From: Ruaniaceae bacterium KH17
Lineage (GTDB): Bacteria > Actinomycetota > Actinomycetes > Actinomycetales > Actinomycetaceae
Direction: 5' to 3'
Assembly: GCA_900199505.1 (NCBI GenBank)
Contig: FZQV01000001.1
Span: 124,001 to 188,000, forward strand
Length of the DNA stretch: 64,000 bases
Shown: positions 28,540 through 38,211 of the stretch, piece by piece
Layout of the letters: each line of letters opens with the position of its first letter
Position numbering within the stretch: the first letter of the stretch is position 1
Position numbers and translations under genes: made by a program
The notes under the pieces: generated by a model
The model's database searches: none
What the model saw: the letters and a program-made list of their open reading frames with translations, nothing else
Told to the model about the DNA's origin: nothing

Positions 28540-29466
28540 ATGCGATCCCCTTTCGTCGAGTTCAGCCGCGAGCAATGGTCCGCACTCGCCGAGTCCGCGC
28601 CGCTCCCCCTGACCGACGGCGACGTCGAACGCCTCCGCGGCCTCGGCGATCCGATCGATCTGGTCGAGGTGGACACGGTCTACCGGCCGCTCGTCTCGCT
28701 CCTCGCGATGTATGTGGAGGGGACCCGCTCACTCCATGCGGCCACCAGCTCCTTCCTGCGTGAGAACGGGGCGCGCACGCCGTACGTGATCGGCGTTGCC
28801 GGATCGGTGGCGGTGGGCAAGTCCACGGTCTCCCGGCTCCTGCGGGAGCTGATCAGCCGGTTCCCACAACTACCGCAGGTGGAACTCGTGACCACGGATG
28901 GCTTCCTGTGGCCAAACGCCGAGCTGGAACGCCGCGGGATCATGGACCGTAAGGGCTTCCCGGAATCCTTCGACCGGCGCGCGCTCCTGAAGTTCGTGCA
29001 GGCCGTGAAGTCCGGCGAACCCGAGGTGAGCGCGCCGGTCTACTCACACCTCACCTACGACATCCTGCCGGGCCAGCGGATCACCGTGCGCCAGCCGGAT
29101 GTCCTGATCGTGGAGGGGCTCAACGTGCTGCAGCCGCCGCGCCAGGGCGCCGGATCGCCACTCACGGTATCCGACTTCTTCGACTTCTCGATCTACGTGG
29201 ACGCCCACACTGAGGACGCCAAGCGCTGGTACATCGAACGATTCCTGAAGCTGAAGGCGACGGCGTTCCGGAACCCCGAGTCCTACTTCCGGCGGTACGC
29301 GGACCTGAACGAGATGGAGGCGCGTGCCACCGCCGCCCACATCTGGGACCGGATCAACGAGCCAAACTTGCTCCAGAACATCGCGCCCACGCGTGGCCGC
29401 GCCACACTGGTACTCACCAAAGGCCCGGATCACAAGATCAAGTCCATGCGGCTGCGGAAGCTCTAG
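28540..29466 (+). CDS. coaA: Type I pantothenate kinase
   Basis: Phosphorylates pantothenate, the first and controlling step of CoA synthesis. The 308-residue protein starts [13 protein letters not shown] and has the P-loop [17 protein letters not shown], then [13 protein letters not shown] and the PanK segment [11 protein letters not shown] 28540 is chosen; ATG 28531 would add three residues. A TAAGAT at 28527-28532, just upstream, suggests a leaderless transcript. It is divergent from glmS. Confidence 0.97.
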   Translation: MRSPFVEFSREQWSALAESAPLPLTDGDVERLRGLGDPIDLVEVDTVYRPLVSLLAMYVEGTRSLHAATSSFLRENGARTPYVIGVAGSVAVGKSTVSRLLRELISRFPQLPQVELVTTDGFLWPNAELERRGIMDRKGFPESFDRRALLKFVQAVKSGEPEVSAPVYSHLTYDILPGQRITVRQPDVLIVEGLNVLQPPRQGAGSPLTVSDFFDFSIYVDAHTEDAKRWYIERFLKLKATAFRNPESYFRRYADLNEMEARATAAHIWDRINEPNLLQNIAPTRGRATLVLTKGPDHKIKSMRLRKL

Positions 29467-29495
29467 GTCCCACCATCCCGAGTGCTACCCCTATC

Positions 29496-29600
29496 GTCAT
29501 TCTGCGCGGAGCCGAAGGCGCAGTCGCAGAATCCAGGCCTTCCGTCGGATCTGACTTACCTCTATGCATCCTGCGACTGGCGCGCAGGACAAATAGTGAC
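29496..29600. repeat. REP-like palindromic element, copy f
   Basis: Between the convergent coaA and dedA genes. The left half is GTCATTCTGCGCGG to GCAGAATCCA. The right half is partly decayed (GCAGGACAAATAGTGAC). Confidence 0.78.
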
Positions 29601-29605
29601 GGCGC

Positions 29606-30316
29606 CTAGTCCGCGTCGGGGTTACCCGGGAGGCGTGGCGCGGGCTTCTCGGTGCCGCGTTTCACGGCGTCGCCCACCCTCGTGTTCCCGTGGCCGGGCT
29701 TGCTCAGCCAGCGGTTCATCACGCTCATGATCTTGTCGATCACCCAGCCCATCGTCACCCCGAACACGAGTCCGACGGCGACCGCGATCAGCGGCCGTTC
29801 CTCAAACATGTTCCCTGCGACGAGCCCGAGCACGATCGAGTATCCAGCCCACAGCACCGCGGAGAAGGTGATGATCGTGCCAAATCGCGCGAGTGGGAAG
29901 CCCACCGCGCCGGCGGTCATGTTCACGGCCACGCGGCCCATCGGGATGAAGCGCGCGGACATGATGTAGAGCGGCGCGCGCTTGTTCAGTGCCAGCTCGG
30001 CGCGGAGCAGTGCACGCTGGCCCCGCTCCGATTGGAATGACGTCATCCGATGGATTGGCAGCTTGCGGCCGATCAGGTAGGCGATCAGATCGCCGCAGAA
30101 CGCGCCCACCGCCCCGGCCAGCCAGATCAGCCAGAGGGACATGCCGCCGTCGGACACGATCAACACCGTGGCACCGATCATCAGCGATTCCGAGGGCACC
30201 ACCGGGAAGAAGCCATCGATCGTGGTGAACAGGACCAGCACGAGCAGGATCCAGGGCGAATCTACGAGCTGCAGCGCCCACTCCCCCAAGTGCAGGAAGA
30301 TGTCAACGAACGTCAT
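29606..30316 (-). CDS. DedA-family membrane protein
   Basis: A 236-residue DedA/SNARE-associated membrane protein, probably a lipid-carrier flippase or a homeostasis factor of the membrane. Hydrophobic helices, the conserved FFPVVPSESLMI segment, GDLIAYLIGRKL and the RFIPMGRVAVNMTAG motif are visible. The cytoplasmic tail is basic. It lies 34 bases after glmM on the same strand, so the two may be cotranscribed, linking it to cell-envelope precursor supply. Confidence 0.92.
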   Translation of the reverse strand: MTFVDIFLHLGEWALQLVDSPWILLVLVLFTTIDGFFPVVPSESLMIGATVLIVSDGGMSLWLIWLAGAVGAFCGDLIAYLIGRKLPIHRMTSFQSERGQRALLRAELALNKRAPLYIMSARFIPMGRVAVNMTAGAVGFPLARFGTIITFSAVLWAGYSIVLGLVAGNMFEERPLIAVAVGLVFGVTMGWVIDKIMSVMNRWLSKPGHGNTRVGDAVKRGTEKPAPRLPGNPDAD

Positions 30317-30350
30317 CGGTGCCAGCCCGGGTGCGCACTCGTACCGCTAC

Positions 30351-31703
30351 TCACAGCGCGAGGCGATCGCGGACCACATCGCTGAGTTCGTTGGCCACGG
30401 CCTCCGCCTCGGCCTCCGTGGCGGCCTCCACCATCACGCGCACGAGCGGCTCGGTGCCGGAGGAACGCAGCAGTACGCGGCCGGTCTCGCCGAGCCGCGC
30501 CTCCGCGGCGCGAATCGCCGCCTGGAGCTGGGCATCCGTGGGCACGCGGGTCTTGTCCACGCCCTTCACGTTCACGAGCACCTGTGGCAGGCGCTGGATT
30601 ACGCTCGCGAGTTCCTTCAGCGACTTCCCGGTCCGCTGGATCACCGCGGCAAGCATCAGCGAGGTCAGAATGCCGTCGCCAGTGGTCGCGTGATGCGAGT
30701 TGATGATGTGCCCGGACTGCTCGCCGCCAAGCGTGTAGCGTCCCGCGCGCATCGCCTCAAGCACATACCGGTCACCCACCGCGGTCTGCACGATCCGGAT
30801 CCCGTTCTCTTTCATCCCGAGAATCAGGCCCAGGTTGGACATGACGGTCACCACGAGCGTGTCGTCGTAGAGCAGGCCCTGCTCCTTCATGTCGAGCGCA
30901 AGGATCGCCATGATCTGATCGCCGTCCACCAGCGTGCCCTCGTGATCCACGGCGAGGCAACGGTCCGCATCGCCGTCGTAGGCCACACCGAATGCGGCCT
31001 CCGAGGCCACGGTGACGGCCTGCAGCTGCTCCGGGTGGGTGGAGCCGCATTTCGCGTTGATGTTCGTGCCGTTCGGGGAGGAGTTCATCACCACGCTGTC
31101 CGCACCGGCCCCACGCAGCGCCGCCGGGCCCACCGTGGACGCCGCGCCGTTCGCGCAGTCCACGGCGATCCGCAGTCCATCAAGATTGGCCCCAACGGCG
31201 TTCACCAAGTGGTCCACATAGATGCGGTCCGCGTTGGTCTCGTCCTTGCCAATTCGCCCGACGTCGTTGCCCGTGGGCAGGGACCACTTCGAACCGATCG
31301 CTTCTTGGATCTCGTCCTCGATCGCGTCATCCAGCTTGTATCCACCGCGCGCGATGAACTTGATGCCGTTGTCCTCCATCGGGTTGTGGGAGGCGGAGAT
31401 GACGACGCCGAGGTCCACGTCGGTCGCGGCGGTGAGGTGGGCGATGGCCGGGGTGGGAAGGACGCCCATGCGGGTCACGTCCACGCCCGCCGAGGCGAGC
31501 CCGGCACTGATCGCGCTGGAGAGGAACTCGCCCGAAACGCGGGTGTCGCGCCCAATGATCGCGCGCGGACGGCCGGGGTGTGCGCCGTCCACGTGCCGGG
31601 TCAGCACCCGGGCCGCGGCCACGCCGAGGTCGAGTGCCAGCTCCGCGGTGATCTCGCCGTTCGCGAGTCCACGCACTCCATCTGTTCCAAACAAGCGGGC
31701 CAT
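30351..31703 (-). CDS. glmM: Phosphoglucosamine mutase
   Basis: Converts glucosamine-6-phosphate to glucosamine-1-phosphate for UDP-GlcNAc. The 450-residue protein starts MARLFGTDGVRGLANGE. The phosphoserine loop is VVISASHNPMEDNG, the metal loop DGDADRC and the sugar loop GGEQSGHII. The C-terminal RSSGTEPLVRVMVEA binds phosphate. The ATG at 31703 follows GAGGAGGA. Together with glmS, 2 kb away, it completes the pathway. Confidence 0.98.
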   Translation of the reverse strand: MARLFGTDGVRGLANGEITAELALDLGVAAARVLTRHVDGAHPGRPRAIIGRDTRVSGEFLSSAISAGLASAGVDVTRMGVLPTPAIAHLTAATDVDLGVVISASHNPMEDNGIKFIARGGYKLDDAIEDEIQEAIGSKWSLPTGNDVGRIGKDETNADRIYVDHLVNAVGANLDGLRIAVDCANGAASTVGPAALRGAGADSVVMNSSPNGTNINAKCGSTHPEQLQAVTVASEAAFGVAYDGDADRCLAVDHEGTLVDGDQIMAILALDMKEQGLLYDDTLVVTVMSNLGLILGMKENGIRIVQTAVGDRYVLEAMRAGRYTLGGEQSGHIINSHHATTGDGILTSLMLAAVIQRTGKSLKELASVIQRLPQVLVNVKGVDKTRVPTDAQLQAAIRAAEARLGETGRVLLRSSGTEPLVRVMVEAATEAEAEAVANELSDVVRDRLAL

Positions 31704-32064
31704 CGAGTCCTCCTCATAGATGTCTGTGACGATGTTACCCGCCACCGCCCACGGGGAGAGACCGCCGTCGGCAAAGTACTACCCTGAAATCTCCCTGATA
31801 TCCTCCCCACCCGTCCCGACGGCGCTCGGCCCGCCCCACGTGCCCGCTCACCCCGAAACCCGGCCCACCTCCCGGACCCGTGTGCTCAAGGTGCACTGTC
31901 TGGGCCGATGTGAGCCCTCACAGTGTGCACCCGCACCGCACACGTTCAGTGCCACCCGTAGCCGTGCCATGTTTCGTCCGTCTCAGCCGCGTGGGACGTA
32001 CCAAATCAAGCACGGGTGCACGGGGCGGCGTGGGCCCGCCGGGGAGACAGTCCGGGACGCGAAA
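31704..32064. other. Intergenic gap between glmM and rpsI
   Basis: No gene is visible. It holds a loose inverted repeat around GGTGCACTGT at 31890-31931. A segment near 31980-32020 (CCGCGTGGGACGTACC) resembles sequence near 4845 and, inverted, near 39270. The right end leads into the rpsI terminator. Confidence 0.5.
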
Positions 32065-32094
32065 CGGCCCCGCACACCGGAGTGTACGGGGCCG
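32065..32094 (-). terminator. Terminator of rplM-rpsI
   Basis: CGGCCCCG and CGGGGCCG pair around an inner imperfect ACAC/GTGT stem. It lies 18 bases after the rpsI stop. Confidence 0.75.
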
Positions 32095-32111
32095 AACGCA
32101 GCGGCTGAAGA

Positions 32112-32597
32112 TCAGCGCTTGGAGTACTGCGGCGCCTTGCGGGCCTTCTTGAGTCCAGCCTTCTTGCGCTCGATCGCGCGGGCGTCCCGCGTGAGGAAGC
32201 CGGCCTTCTTCAGCTCGGGGCGGTTCGCCTCGCGGTCAATCTCGTTGAGCGCACGCGCGATGCCCAAGCGGAGCGCACCGGCCTGGCCGGAGATGCCGCC
32301 ACCGCTGATGCGGGCGATCACGTCGAAGCGCTGCTCGAGGCCGAGCAGGACGAACGGGGAGTTCACGAGCTGCTGGTGCAGCTTGTTCGGGAAATAGTCC
32401 TCCAGGGTACGGCCGTTGACCGTCACCGTGCCGTTGCCCGGAACGAGACGCACACGCGCCACGGCTTCCTTGCGACGGCCGGTCCCGTAGCCAGGCGCGG
32501 TGAGCGACTGGCCGTGGGTGGCGACCTCAACTTCGGTCTCGGAGGTGTAGCTGGTCAGCTCCTCGCCTTCCAGCTCAATGTCTGTGGATGAAACCAC
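32112..32597 (-). CDS. rpsI: 30S ribosomal protein S9
   Basis: A 161-residue S9 whose basic C-terminal tail contacts tRNA in the 30S subunit. After a 36-residue acidic N-terminal extension, the family core [18 protein letters not shown] begins. [19 protein letters not shown] and the end [12 protein letters not shown] are diagnostic. It lies 24 bases after rplM in the same operon. Confidence 0.98.
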   Translation of the reverse strand: MVSSTDIELEGEELTSYTSETEVEVATHGQSLTAPGYGTGRRKEAVARVRLVPGNGTVTVNGRTLEDYFPNKLHQQLVNSPFVLLGLEQRFDVIARISGGGISGQAGALRLGIARALNEIDREANRPELKKAGFLTRDARAIERKKAGLKKARKAPQYSKR

Positions 32598-32621
32598 GAT
32601 TCTCCTAAGGTTAGGCGGAGG

Positions 32622-33065
32622 CTACTGAGCCACCTGAACGATCTCGAACGTCTCGGGCTTCTGCGCGCCGTGCGGGTGCTCAGCGCCCGCGTAGACCTTC
32701 AGCTTCTTCAGCTGGGAGCGGCCCAGCTTGTTCTTCGGGAGCATTCCGGCGACGGCCTTCTCCACGGCACGGTCCGGGCGCGTGGCCAGGAGCGTCTCGT
32801 AGTTCACGGACTTGAGTCCGCCCGGGTAACCGGAGTGACGATAAGCGAGCTTCTTCTCCGCCTTGGAACCGGTGAGTGCAACCTTGTCAGCGTTGATGAT
32901 GATGACGAAGTCGCCGGTGTCCACGTGCGGCGCAAAAACTGGCTTGTGCTTCCCACGCAGCAGGGTGGCAGCCTGAACTGCCAAACGTCCCAGCACGACG
33001 TCGGTGGCGTCAATGACGTACCACTTCTTCTCAACGTCGGCCGGCTTGGGTGTGTATGTACGCAC
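32622..33065 (-). CDS. rplM: 50S ribosomal protein L13
   Basis: A 147-residue L13, an early 23S rRNA-binding protein. GTG 33065 gives [19 protein letters not shown], the usual start in actinobacteria, and follows GAAGAGG. Further in-frame codons upstream are leader sequence. The [20 protein letters not shown] and [10 protein letters not shown] motifs are clear. A good promoter lies about 110 bases upstream. Confidence 0.98.
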   Translation of the reverse strand: MRTYTPKPADVEKKWYVIDATDVVLGRLAVQAATLLRGKHKPVFAPHVDTGDFVIIINADKVALTGSKAEKKLAYRHSGYPGGLKSVNYETLLATRPDRAVEKAVAGMLPKNKLGRSQLKKLKVYAGAEHPHGAQKPETFEIVQVAQ

Positions 33066-33172
33066 TTGGCTAAGCCTCTTCAGTGTGGTGACCCGCGCAA
33101 AACGGCGGGTCGCGGTTAGAGAGTGTCTCGGCGCCGGCGAGTGGGAATACACCAAGCGCATGACAATGCACA

Positions 33173-33202
33173 AGAATACGCGTGTCATCCCGACTCGGTC
33201 AA
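33173..33202 (-). promoter_or_regulatory. Promoter of rplM-rpsI
   Basis: On the minus strand, -35 TTGACC (33197-33202) and -10 TATTCT (33173-33178) are 18 bases apart. This gives an untranslated leader of about 100 bases before the rplM GTG. Confidence 0.65.
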
Positions 33203-33251
33203 AAGCTCTGAACCGACTGTGAGTGAGATCATTGCGTGGCAGAATCAGTAT

Positions 33252-33710
33252 ATGAGTACGCGCGATGACGCCTTCTTGGCAGAACATACTTATCTTTCGG
33301 ACGGCCAGCCGGAGAGCTTGGACGCGCGACTCGCTCGCGAGGTCCCCGATGGCGACGAGGCCGTCCCTTACGATCGCCAGCCCGACGCCGTCGGCGCGAT
33401 CGTCTCCGAACCGGACGATGACGGCCCCGAAGACGAGGACGACGAGGAACAAGACGTCTTCGCTCGCGCCGAGGGTGCGCCGCGAAGGGACTTCTCCGCC
33501 GAGGAAGTCGCCATGCACATGGTCGACGACGAGACCGGTGAGGGCGCGGCCGAGGAAGAGTGGTCACCGTTCTTGTCCGACGCGGATGCGGACCCGTTGT
33601 TCGAGGACGAGGACGACGAGGCCGACGACGAGGACGATCTCGGCGAGCGGGATGACCACGCCGAAGAGTTCTACGTGGACGTGGACGACGAAGAGAACGA
33701 GAACGCGTAG
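33252..33710 (+). CDS. Highly acidic DUF5709-like protein
   Basis: A 152-residue, very acidic cytoplasmic protein without membrane helices. The N-terminal [20 protein letters not shown] resembles actinobacterial DUF5709 proteins. The rest is dominated by Asp/Glu runs, including [18 protein letters not shown], and is probably disordered. The ATG at 33252 is chosen because it starts the conserved part; there is no clear ribosome binding site. It is divergent from rplM. Its function is unknown; nucleic-acid mimicry or binding of basic proteins is only a guess. Confidence 0.72.
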   Translation: MSTRDDAFLAEHTYLSDGQPESLDARLAREVPDGDEAVPYDRQPDAVGAIVSEPDDDGPEDEDDEEQDVFARAEGAPRRDFSAEEVAMHMVDDETGEGAAEEEWSPFLSDADADPLFEDEDDEADDEDDLGERDDHAEEFYVDVDDEENENA

Positions 33711-33780
33711 CAGCTCGTACCTCGAGGTCCCCCGCCCCGGCGCGGGCCGTACGCAGCCCCTGCGCGCGGCAAGGGGTGAA

Positions 33781-33832
33781 GTGGTTGTAGCTCTGGCGTG
33801 CCAGCGCCCGGAGACGCCAACAGCACAACCAC
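33781..33832. repeat. Inverted repeat hairpin, family member 2
   Basis: GTGGTTGTAGCTCTGGCG pairs imperfectly with a right arm ending GCACAACCAC. It shares arm sequence and spacing (52 bases overall) with the perfect hairpin at 4915-4966. Confidence 0.65.
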
Positions 33833-33893
33833 ATCGCCGGCTCCGCGCTGAATGACACCGCGGACACGGTTCGAGACATGCGAGAATGCTCGC

Positions 33894-34805
33894 GTGCTGC
33901 ACATTGTCGCCGTCCTGATCGCCTCGCTGTGCTTCGGGACCACCGGAACCACGCAGGCCCTCGCCGGCCTTGACGCGTCCCCGCTGGCCGTGGGCGCGGC
34001 GCGTGGGCTCGTGGGCGGTGCCGCACTCGCCCTGATCGCCGTGCTGATGGCGCGCCGCTCCCCCTCAACCCCGCCGCAACTGGTCTCGATTCGGGACTCC
34101 CGGATCGCCGTCGGGCTCGGTGTGATTGGCGTGCTCGCGTACAACGGGCTCTTCTTCGCAGGCACGGCGATGAACGGCGTGGCAATCGGAACTGTGGTGG
34201 CGGTGGGCTCGGCGCCCGTGGCGGCGGGCCTGTTCGAGGCGATCGTGCTGCGGAAGCCGCCCACCGTGCGCTGGGTGATCGCGACGGCGGTGGCGATCGC
34301 GGGCGTCGCCCTGGTCTCAGGCCTGGCGAGCGCGGGCGCAGCGGCGAGCGCCATCAGCGTCCCCGGGCTGCTCATTTCGATGGGCGCGGGCGCCTCGTAC
34401 GCCCTCTACACGGTGGCCTCGAAGACGCTCCTCGCGGCGGGCTGGACCCCCACCACGGCAATCGGAACGATGTTTGGTATCGCCGGCCTGCTGGGGATCC
34501 CGGTGCTGATTGCGCTGGACACGTCCTGGCTGTGGGCGGGCCGCGGTATTGCGATGACGTTGTGGCTCGGACTCGTGACCGTCGCCTTCGCCTACACGCT
34601 GTGGGGCTGGGGCCTGCGCGGGCTACGCAGCACTACGGTCACCACGCTCACGCTGGCCGAGCCGATGACGGCCACACTGCTCGGCCTGCTCGTGCTGAAG
34701 GAGAGCCTCACGGTCCCGGCCGCGATCGGCGTCGGGCTGATCGCAGTGGGACTCGTGATCGTGGCGCTCCCCGGTCGCCGCGTGATGCCGGTTCCTGTCC
34801 CGTAA
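33894..34805 (+). CDS. EamA-family drug/metabolite exporter
   Basis: A 303-residue ten-helix transporter of the DMT superfamily made of two EamA repeats. Gly-rich helix motifs such as LIASLCFGTTGTTQAL, GTVVAVGSAPVAAGLFEA and the second-repeat LTLAEPMTATLLGLLVLKE are clear. GTG 33894 begins with the first helix, and GAGAAT lies close upstream, so the gene may be leaderless. It is convergent with the transglutaminase gene, with a three-base gap. The substrate is unknown. Confidence 0.88.
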   Translation: MLHIVAVLIASLCFGTTGTTQALAGLDASPLAVGAARGLVGGAALALIAVLMARRSPSTPPQLVSIRDSRIAVGLGVIGVLAYNGLFFAGTAMNGVAIGTVVAVGSAPVAAGLFEAIVLRKPPTVRWVIATAVAIAGVALVSGLASAGAAASAISVPGLLISMGAGASYALYTVASKTLLAAGWTPTTAIGTMFGIAGLLGIPVLIALDTSWLWAGRGIAMTLWLGLVTVAFAYTLWGWGLRGLRSTTVTTLTLAEPMTATLLGLLVLKESLTVPAAIGVGLIAVGLVIVALPGRRVMPVPVP

Positions 34806-34808
34806 TCG

Positions 34809-35651
34809 CTACATCTCCAGGGTCACGGTCACCGAGACAAGGAGTTCCGACGAGTCGGGCCCCGTGTAGACGCCACGAAGTGGCGGGACGTCATCATAAT
34901 CACGAGCTCTCCCAACGACGACGTGCATGTCCCCAATCGGCCGCGCATTGGTGGGATCGAAGCCATTCCATTGGCCAGTGAACCACTCGACCCAGGCGTG
35001 TGATTCCCCCTTCACGGGCTCGCCAAGCTCGGCCTTGCCCTTGGGTGCGATGTAACCGGAGGCGTATCGGGCGGGGATCCCCACCGAGCGCAGCGCTCCG
35101 AGGCACACATGCGCGATGTCCTGGCACACGCCGCGTTTCTCGGCCCACACCTCGGCGGCGGTTGAGGTGACCAAGGTGGCGCCGGGGACGTACTCGATCG
35201 CCTCGCCGATGGCCAAGCAGATCGCCTCGGCAGCGGCACTCGGGGGGACGCCGTCGGACAGCTCCCGCGCGAGCTCGACGACTTCCTCGGGCGCCGCAGT
35301 CAGTTTGGTGGGGGCTAGTGTTTCGACGAGCCCGGTTTGGCGCGTGGCGGCGCGCCCGATGTCCTCCCAACCGAACTGCTGCGACCCGAACTGGCGGTCC
35401 TGCACCTCAACCAGGCTCGTGGCCGTGAGCATGAGTTCGTGGTGCGGGATGAGCACCTCAAACGCGGCGACCTGTGTGCGCCAATAGTCCCAGAACGAGA
35501 ACACATGCGCCCCGGGAGTGATCTCAAGTTCCGAGCTCAGCACCCACTGGTGGCCACCTGACGCCGGCTGCATGCGAGCCTCGTTGTAGGAGGCGCGGGT
35601 TTCGCCGTCGTACCGGAAACCCGTCTCGTGCACAATCCGTAGCCGCCTCAT
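34809..35651 (-). CDS. Transglutaminase-like cysteine protease/peptidase
   Basis: A 280-residue protein with the bacterial transglutaminase N-terminal beta domain (residues 1-90), then a transglutaminase core. The catalytic triad is visible as Cys in KRGVCQDIAHVC, His in ESHAWVEWF and Asp in FDPTNA. In this gene context it is probably a protease or amidase that acts on the product of the ATP-grasp ligase. It is the last gene of a three-gene operon. Its ATG overlaps the alpha-E stop by four bases. Confidence 0.9.
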   Translation of the reverse strand: MRRLRIVHETGFRYDGETRASYNEARMQPASGGHQWVLSSELEITPGAHVFSFWDYWRTQVAAFEVLIPHHELMLTATSLVEVQDRQFGSQQFGWEDIGRAATRQTGLVETLAPTKLTAAPEEVVELARELSDGVPPSAAAEAICLAIGEAIEYVPGATLVTSTAAEVWAEKRGVCQDIAHVCLGALRSVGIPARYASGYIAPKGKAELGEPVKGESHAWVEWFTGQWNGFDPTNARPIGDMHVVVGRARDYDDVPPLRGVYTGPDSSELLVSVTVTLEM

Positions 35652-36580
35652 ACGACCTCACCTGCCCACGCCGGGATCGGATCCGTGGGGAAGTAACGCT
35701 GCCGCACGGCTTCGCTGGCCAGCGACGCCGCCTCCTGGACGTCGATCATCTGCCCGGCCGTGTCCTCGAGAATCGCGGAGACGGGCATGAACTCGAGCTT
35801 GCTACGGATCGAGCCGAGCGTGCGCAGCGCCGAGTCCGAGACCCCGGCGCGGTCGCTGCGTGGCTCGAGTTGCCGCAGGCAGTCCTCCGCGGTGGAGATC
35901 GCGAAGATGATCGAGCGCGGGAAGAGCCGGTCCATGATCAGGAACTCTGCGGCCCGTGCCGCGGAGGGAATGCCTCGATACGTACGCAGGTAGCCCTCGT
36001 ATGCGCCGCACGAACGTAGGAGGGTGGTCCACGAGGGGCCGGAGGCCTGGGTGAGCGAGCGCGTGGCGATGAGTCGGGCCGTCATGTCCGCGCGCTCAAT
36101 CATGAGCCCGAGCCGGAAGAAGTACCACGCCTCGTCGCGGCTCGTGGATGCGTCGAAGATGCCGTGGATCAGCGCGGTACGATCGCGCACCCAGGTGAAG
36201 TAGCCATGCGCGCGGTCTTGCGGGACTCGCCGTGGCATCTTCATTTGGGTTGCGTTCAGCGTCTCCCAGAGTTCGGAAGAGATGATCTCGCGGGCGCGGC
36301 GGGCGTTCTCCCGCGCCGCGGAGAGCGAGTACGAGATCGAGACCGGCTGCGTACGATCTGCCGCCAAGGTGTCGAGTACCGATTGCCGAGTGCGCGGCAA
36401 CTCGGGATCGACCACCGCGCCCATGACCCCGAATAGGGACTCGCACGCCGTCTCCTCGTCCACCCACGGGTCCTCCAGGAGGAGCTGCAGGTGCACGTCG
36501 AGGATCCGCGCCGTGCCATCGGCGCGGGCCACATACCGCCCGATCCAGAAGAGCGACTCGGCGATCCGCGAAAGCATCAT
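35648..36580 (-). CDS. Alpha-E domain protein
   Basis: A 310-residue all-helical protein of the alpha-E family, starting MLSRIAESLFWIGRYVARAD. The family is found almost only beside circularly permuted ATP-grasp and transglutaminase genes, as here. Other family segments are RTQPVSISYSLSAARENARR and a C-terminal RQRYFPTDP. Its biochemical role is unproven; a scaffold for the ligase is plausible. It overlaps its neighbours at both ends (ATGA), so it is cotranslated. Confidence 0.9.
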   Translation of the reverse strand: MMLSRIAESLFWIGRYVARADGTARILDVHLQLLLEDPWVDEETACESLFGVMGAVVDPELPRTRQSVLDTLAADRTQPVSISYSLSAARENARRAREIISSELWETLNATQMKMPRRVPQDRAHGYFTWVRDRTALIHGIFDASTSRDEAWYFFRLGLMIERADMTARLIATRSLTQASGPSWTTLLRSCGAYEGYLRTYRGIPSAARAAEFLIMDRLFPRSIIFAISTAEDCLRQLEPRSDRAGVSDSALRTLGSIRSKLEFMPVSAILEDTAGQMIDVQEAASLASEAVRQRYFPTDPIPAWAGEVV

Positions 36581-38211
36581 GATGCCGCACCCCCCACAAC
36601 GCGTGCCGACTGCTGTTGCTGCTGCTGTTGCTGGCGCCCACCGAACGCGATCGAATCCTCACGGGACTGCTCCGGCTCGCGAATCGTGCGCGAGGTCGAG
36701 GCCGCCTGGTCCCACACGAGGCCCTGCACGCCGCGTTCCTCGGACTCCGTGTCGCTCGCGCCACCGAGCACCCACGTGTCCTTCGAGCCGCCGCCTTGGG
36801 AGGAGTTCACCACGAGTTGCCCCTCAGGAAGCGCCACGCGTGTGAGCCCACCCGGCAGTACCCACACGTTCTCACCGTCGTTGACCGCGAAGGGACGCAG
36901 ATCCACATGGCGCGGCCGAACGCCGTCGTCCACAAGAGTGGGGACCGTGGACAACTGCACCACGGGCTGCGCAATCCAGCCGCGCGGGTTCTCTCGCAGA
37001 GTTGCGCGCATGGCATCCAGCTCCTTACCACTCGCCTTCGGGCCGATCATGATGCCTTTCCCGCCGGAACCGTCCACGGGTTTGACCACGAGTTCGTCCA
37101 GCCGATCGATCACCTCGTCGAGCGCGCCGGACTCTTCAAGCCGCCAGGTATCAACGTTCTTGAGTATCGGGTCCTCGCCCAGGTAGTAGCGCGTGAGCTC
37201 GGGGATGTAGGTGTAGGTGAGCTTGTCGTCTGCCACCCCATTCCCGACGGCGTTCGCGATCGTCACGTTGCCCAGCCGGGCGGCCTGGAGCAGGCCGGGC
37301 GCGCCGAGGATCGAGTCCGGGCGGAACTGCAGCGGGTCGAGGAACTCGTCATCGATACGCCGGTAGATCACGTCCACGCGGTGTGGGCCCTCGGTGGTGC
37401 GCATCCACACCTTGCCCTCGGAACAGAACAGGTCCCGCCCCTCCACCAGCTCAATGCCCATGAGCCGGGCGAGCAGGGTGTGCTCGTAGTAGGCCGAGTT
37501 GAAGACACCGGGGGTCAGCACGACGACCGTGGGGTCATCGACGCCGGCAGGTGCGGCCGCGCGGAGCGCCCAGAGCAGGCGGTTTGGGTAGTCGCCCACG
37601 GGGCGAATCCGCATCTGCATGAACAGCTCTGGCAAGGTCTGCGCCATGACGCGCCGATTCGAGATCACGTAGCTCACGCCGGAGGGAACGCGGCAGTTGT
37701 CCTCGAGGATCCGCCACTCCCCTTCTTCGTCGCGGACCAGGTCGATGCCGGAGACGTGGATCCGGACGCCGTTCGGCGGGTGAACTCCGTGCGCCTCCCT
37801 GTGGAAGTGCTCGGAGGAGGCGATCAGGCTGGCCGGGATGACGCCGTCGGTCACGGCCCGCTGGCGCCCGTAAATGTCCTTGAGGAGTGCCTCGAGAACC
37901 CTAACTCGCTGCGAGACGCCCCGTTCGATCGGGTTCCACTCGTCCTCACCCACCACGCGCGGGATCGCGTCGAGCGGGAACGGGCGCTCCTCACCGGCGA
38001 AGTCGAACGTGACGCCTTGGGCCAGGTACGAATCGGAGAGCGAGTTCGCCCGCGTGCGTAGCTCGTCCTGCTCCATCTCGGCGAGCGCCCCAAAGATCTG
38101 CCGGTAGATCGTGCGCGGGTTGCCATCGCGCGTGAACATCTCGTCCCACGCGGACTTTTCGGCCGTATGCAGGTTCACATACGTCGCGTAGTCACTGAAT
38201 AGCTCCGCCAT
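36577..38211 (-). CDS. Circularly permuted type 2 ATP-grasp protein
   Basis: A 544-residue predicted ATP-dependent carboxylate-amine (peptide) ligase. The family start DEMFTRDGNPRTIYRQI is preceded by 24 residues. Family motifs are LEDNCRVPSGVSYVISNR, LTPGVFNSAYYEH, IANAVGNGVADDK and LVVKPVDGSGGKGIMIG. The C-terminal tail contains eight consecutive glutamines encoded by CAG/CAA triplets (36610-36633), a possible slippage site. It is the first gene of an operon with alpha-E and transglutaminase. The Anbu proteasome-like gene that accompanies such clusters in some proteobacteria is absent. Confidence 0.92.
   Translation of the reverse strand: MAELFSDYATYVNLHTAEKSAWDEMFTRDGNPRTIYRQIFGALAEMEQDELRTRANSLSDSYLAQGVTFDFAGEERPFPLDAIPRVVGEDEWNPIERGVSQRVRVLEALLKDIYGRQRAVTDGVIPASLIASSEHFHREAHGVHPPNGVRIHVSGIDLVRDEEGEWRILEDNCRVPSGVSYVISNRRVMAQTLPELFMQMRIRPVGDYPNRLLWALRAAAPAGVDDPTVVVLTPGVFNSAYYEHTLLARLMGIELVEGRDLFCSEGKVWMRTTEGPHRVDVIYRRIDDEFLDPLQFRPDSILGAPGLLQAARLGNVTIANAVGNGVADDKLTYTYIPELTRYYLGEDPILKNVDTWRLEESGALDEVIDRLDELVVKPVDGSGGKGIMIGPKASGKELDAMRATLRENPRGWIAQPVVQLSTVPTLVDDGVRPRHVDLRPFAVNDGENVWVLPGGLTRVALPEGQLVVNSSQGGGSKDTWVLGGASDTESEERGVQGLVWDQAASTSRTIREPEQSREDSIAFGGRQQQQQQQQSARVVGGAAS

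Noticed and set aside
36610-36633. Plus-strand CTG/TTG repeat as a regulatory microsatellite
   Set aside because: It is the coding strand complement of a polyglutamine stretch at the end of the ATP-grasp gene; a separate function is not supported.
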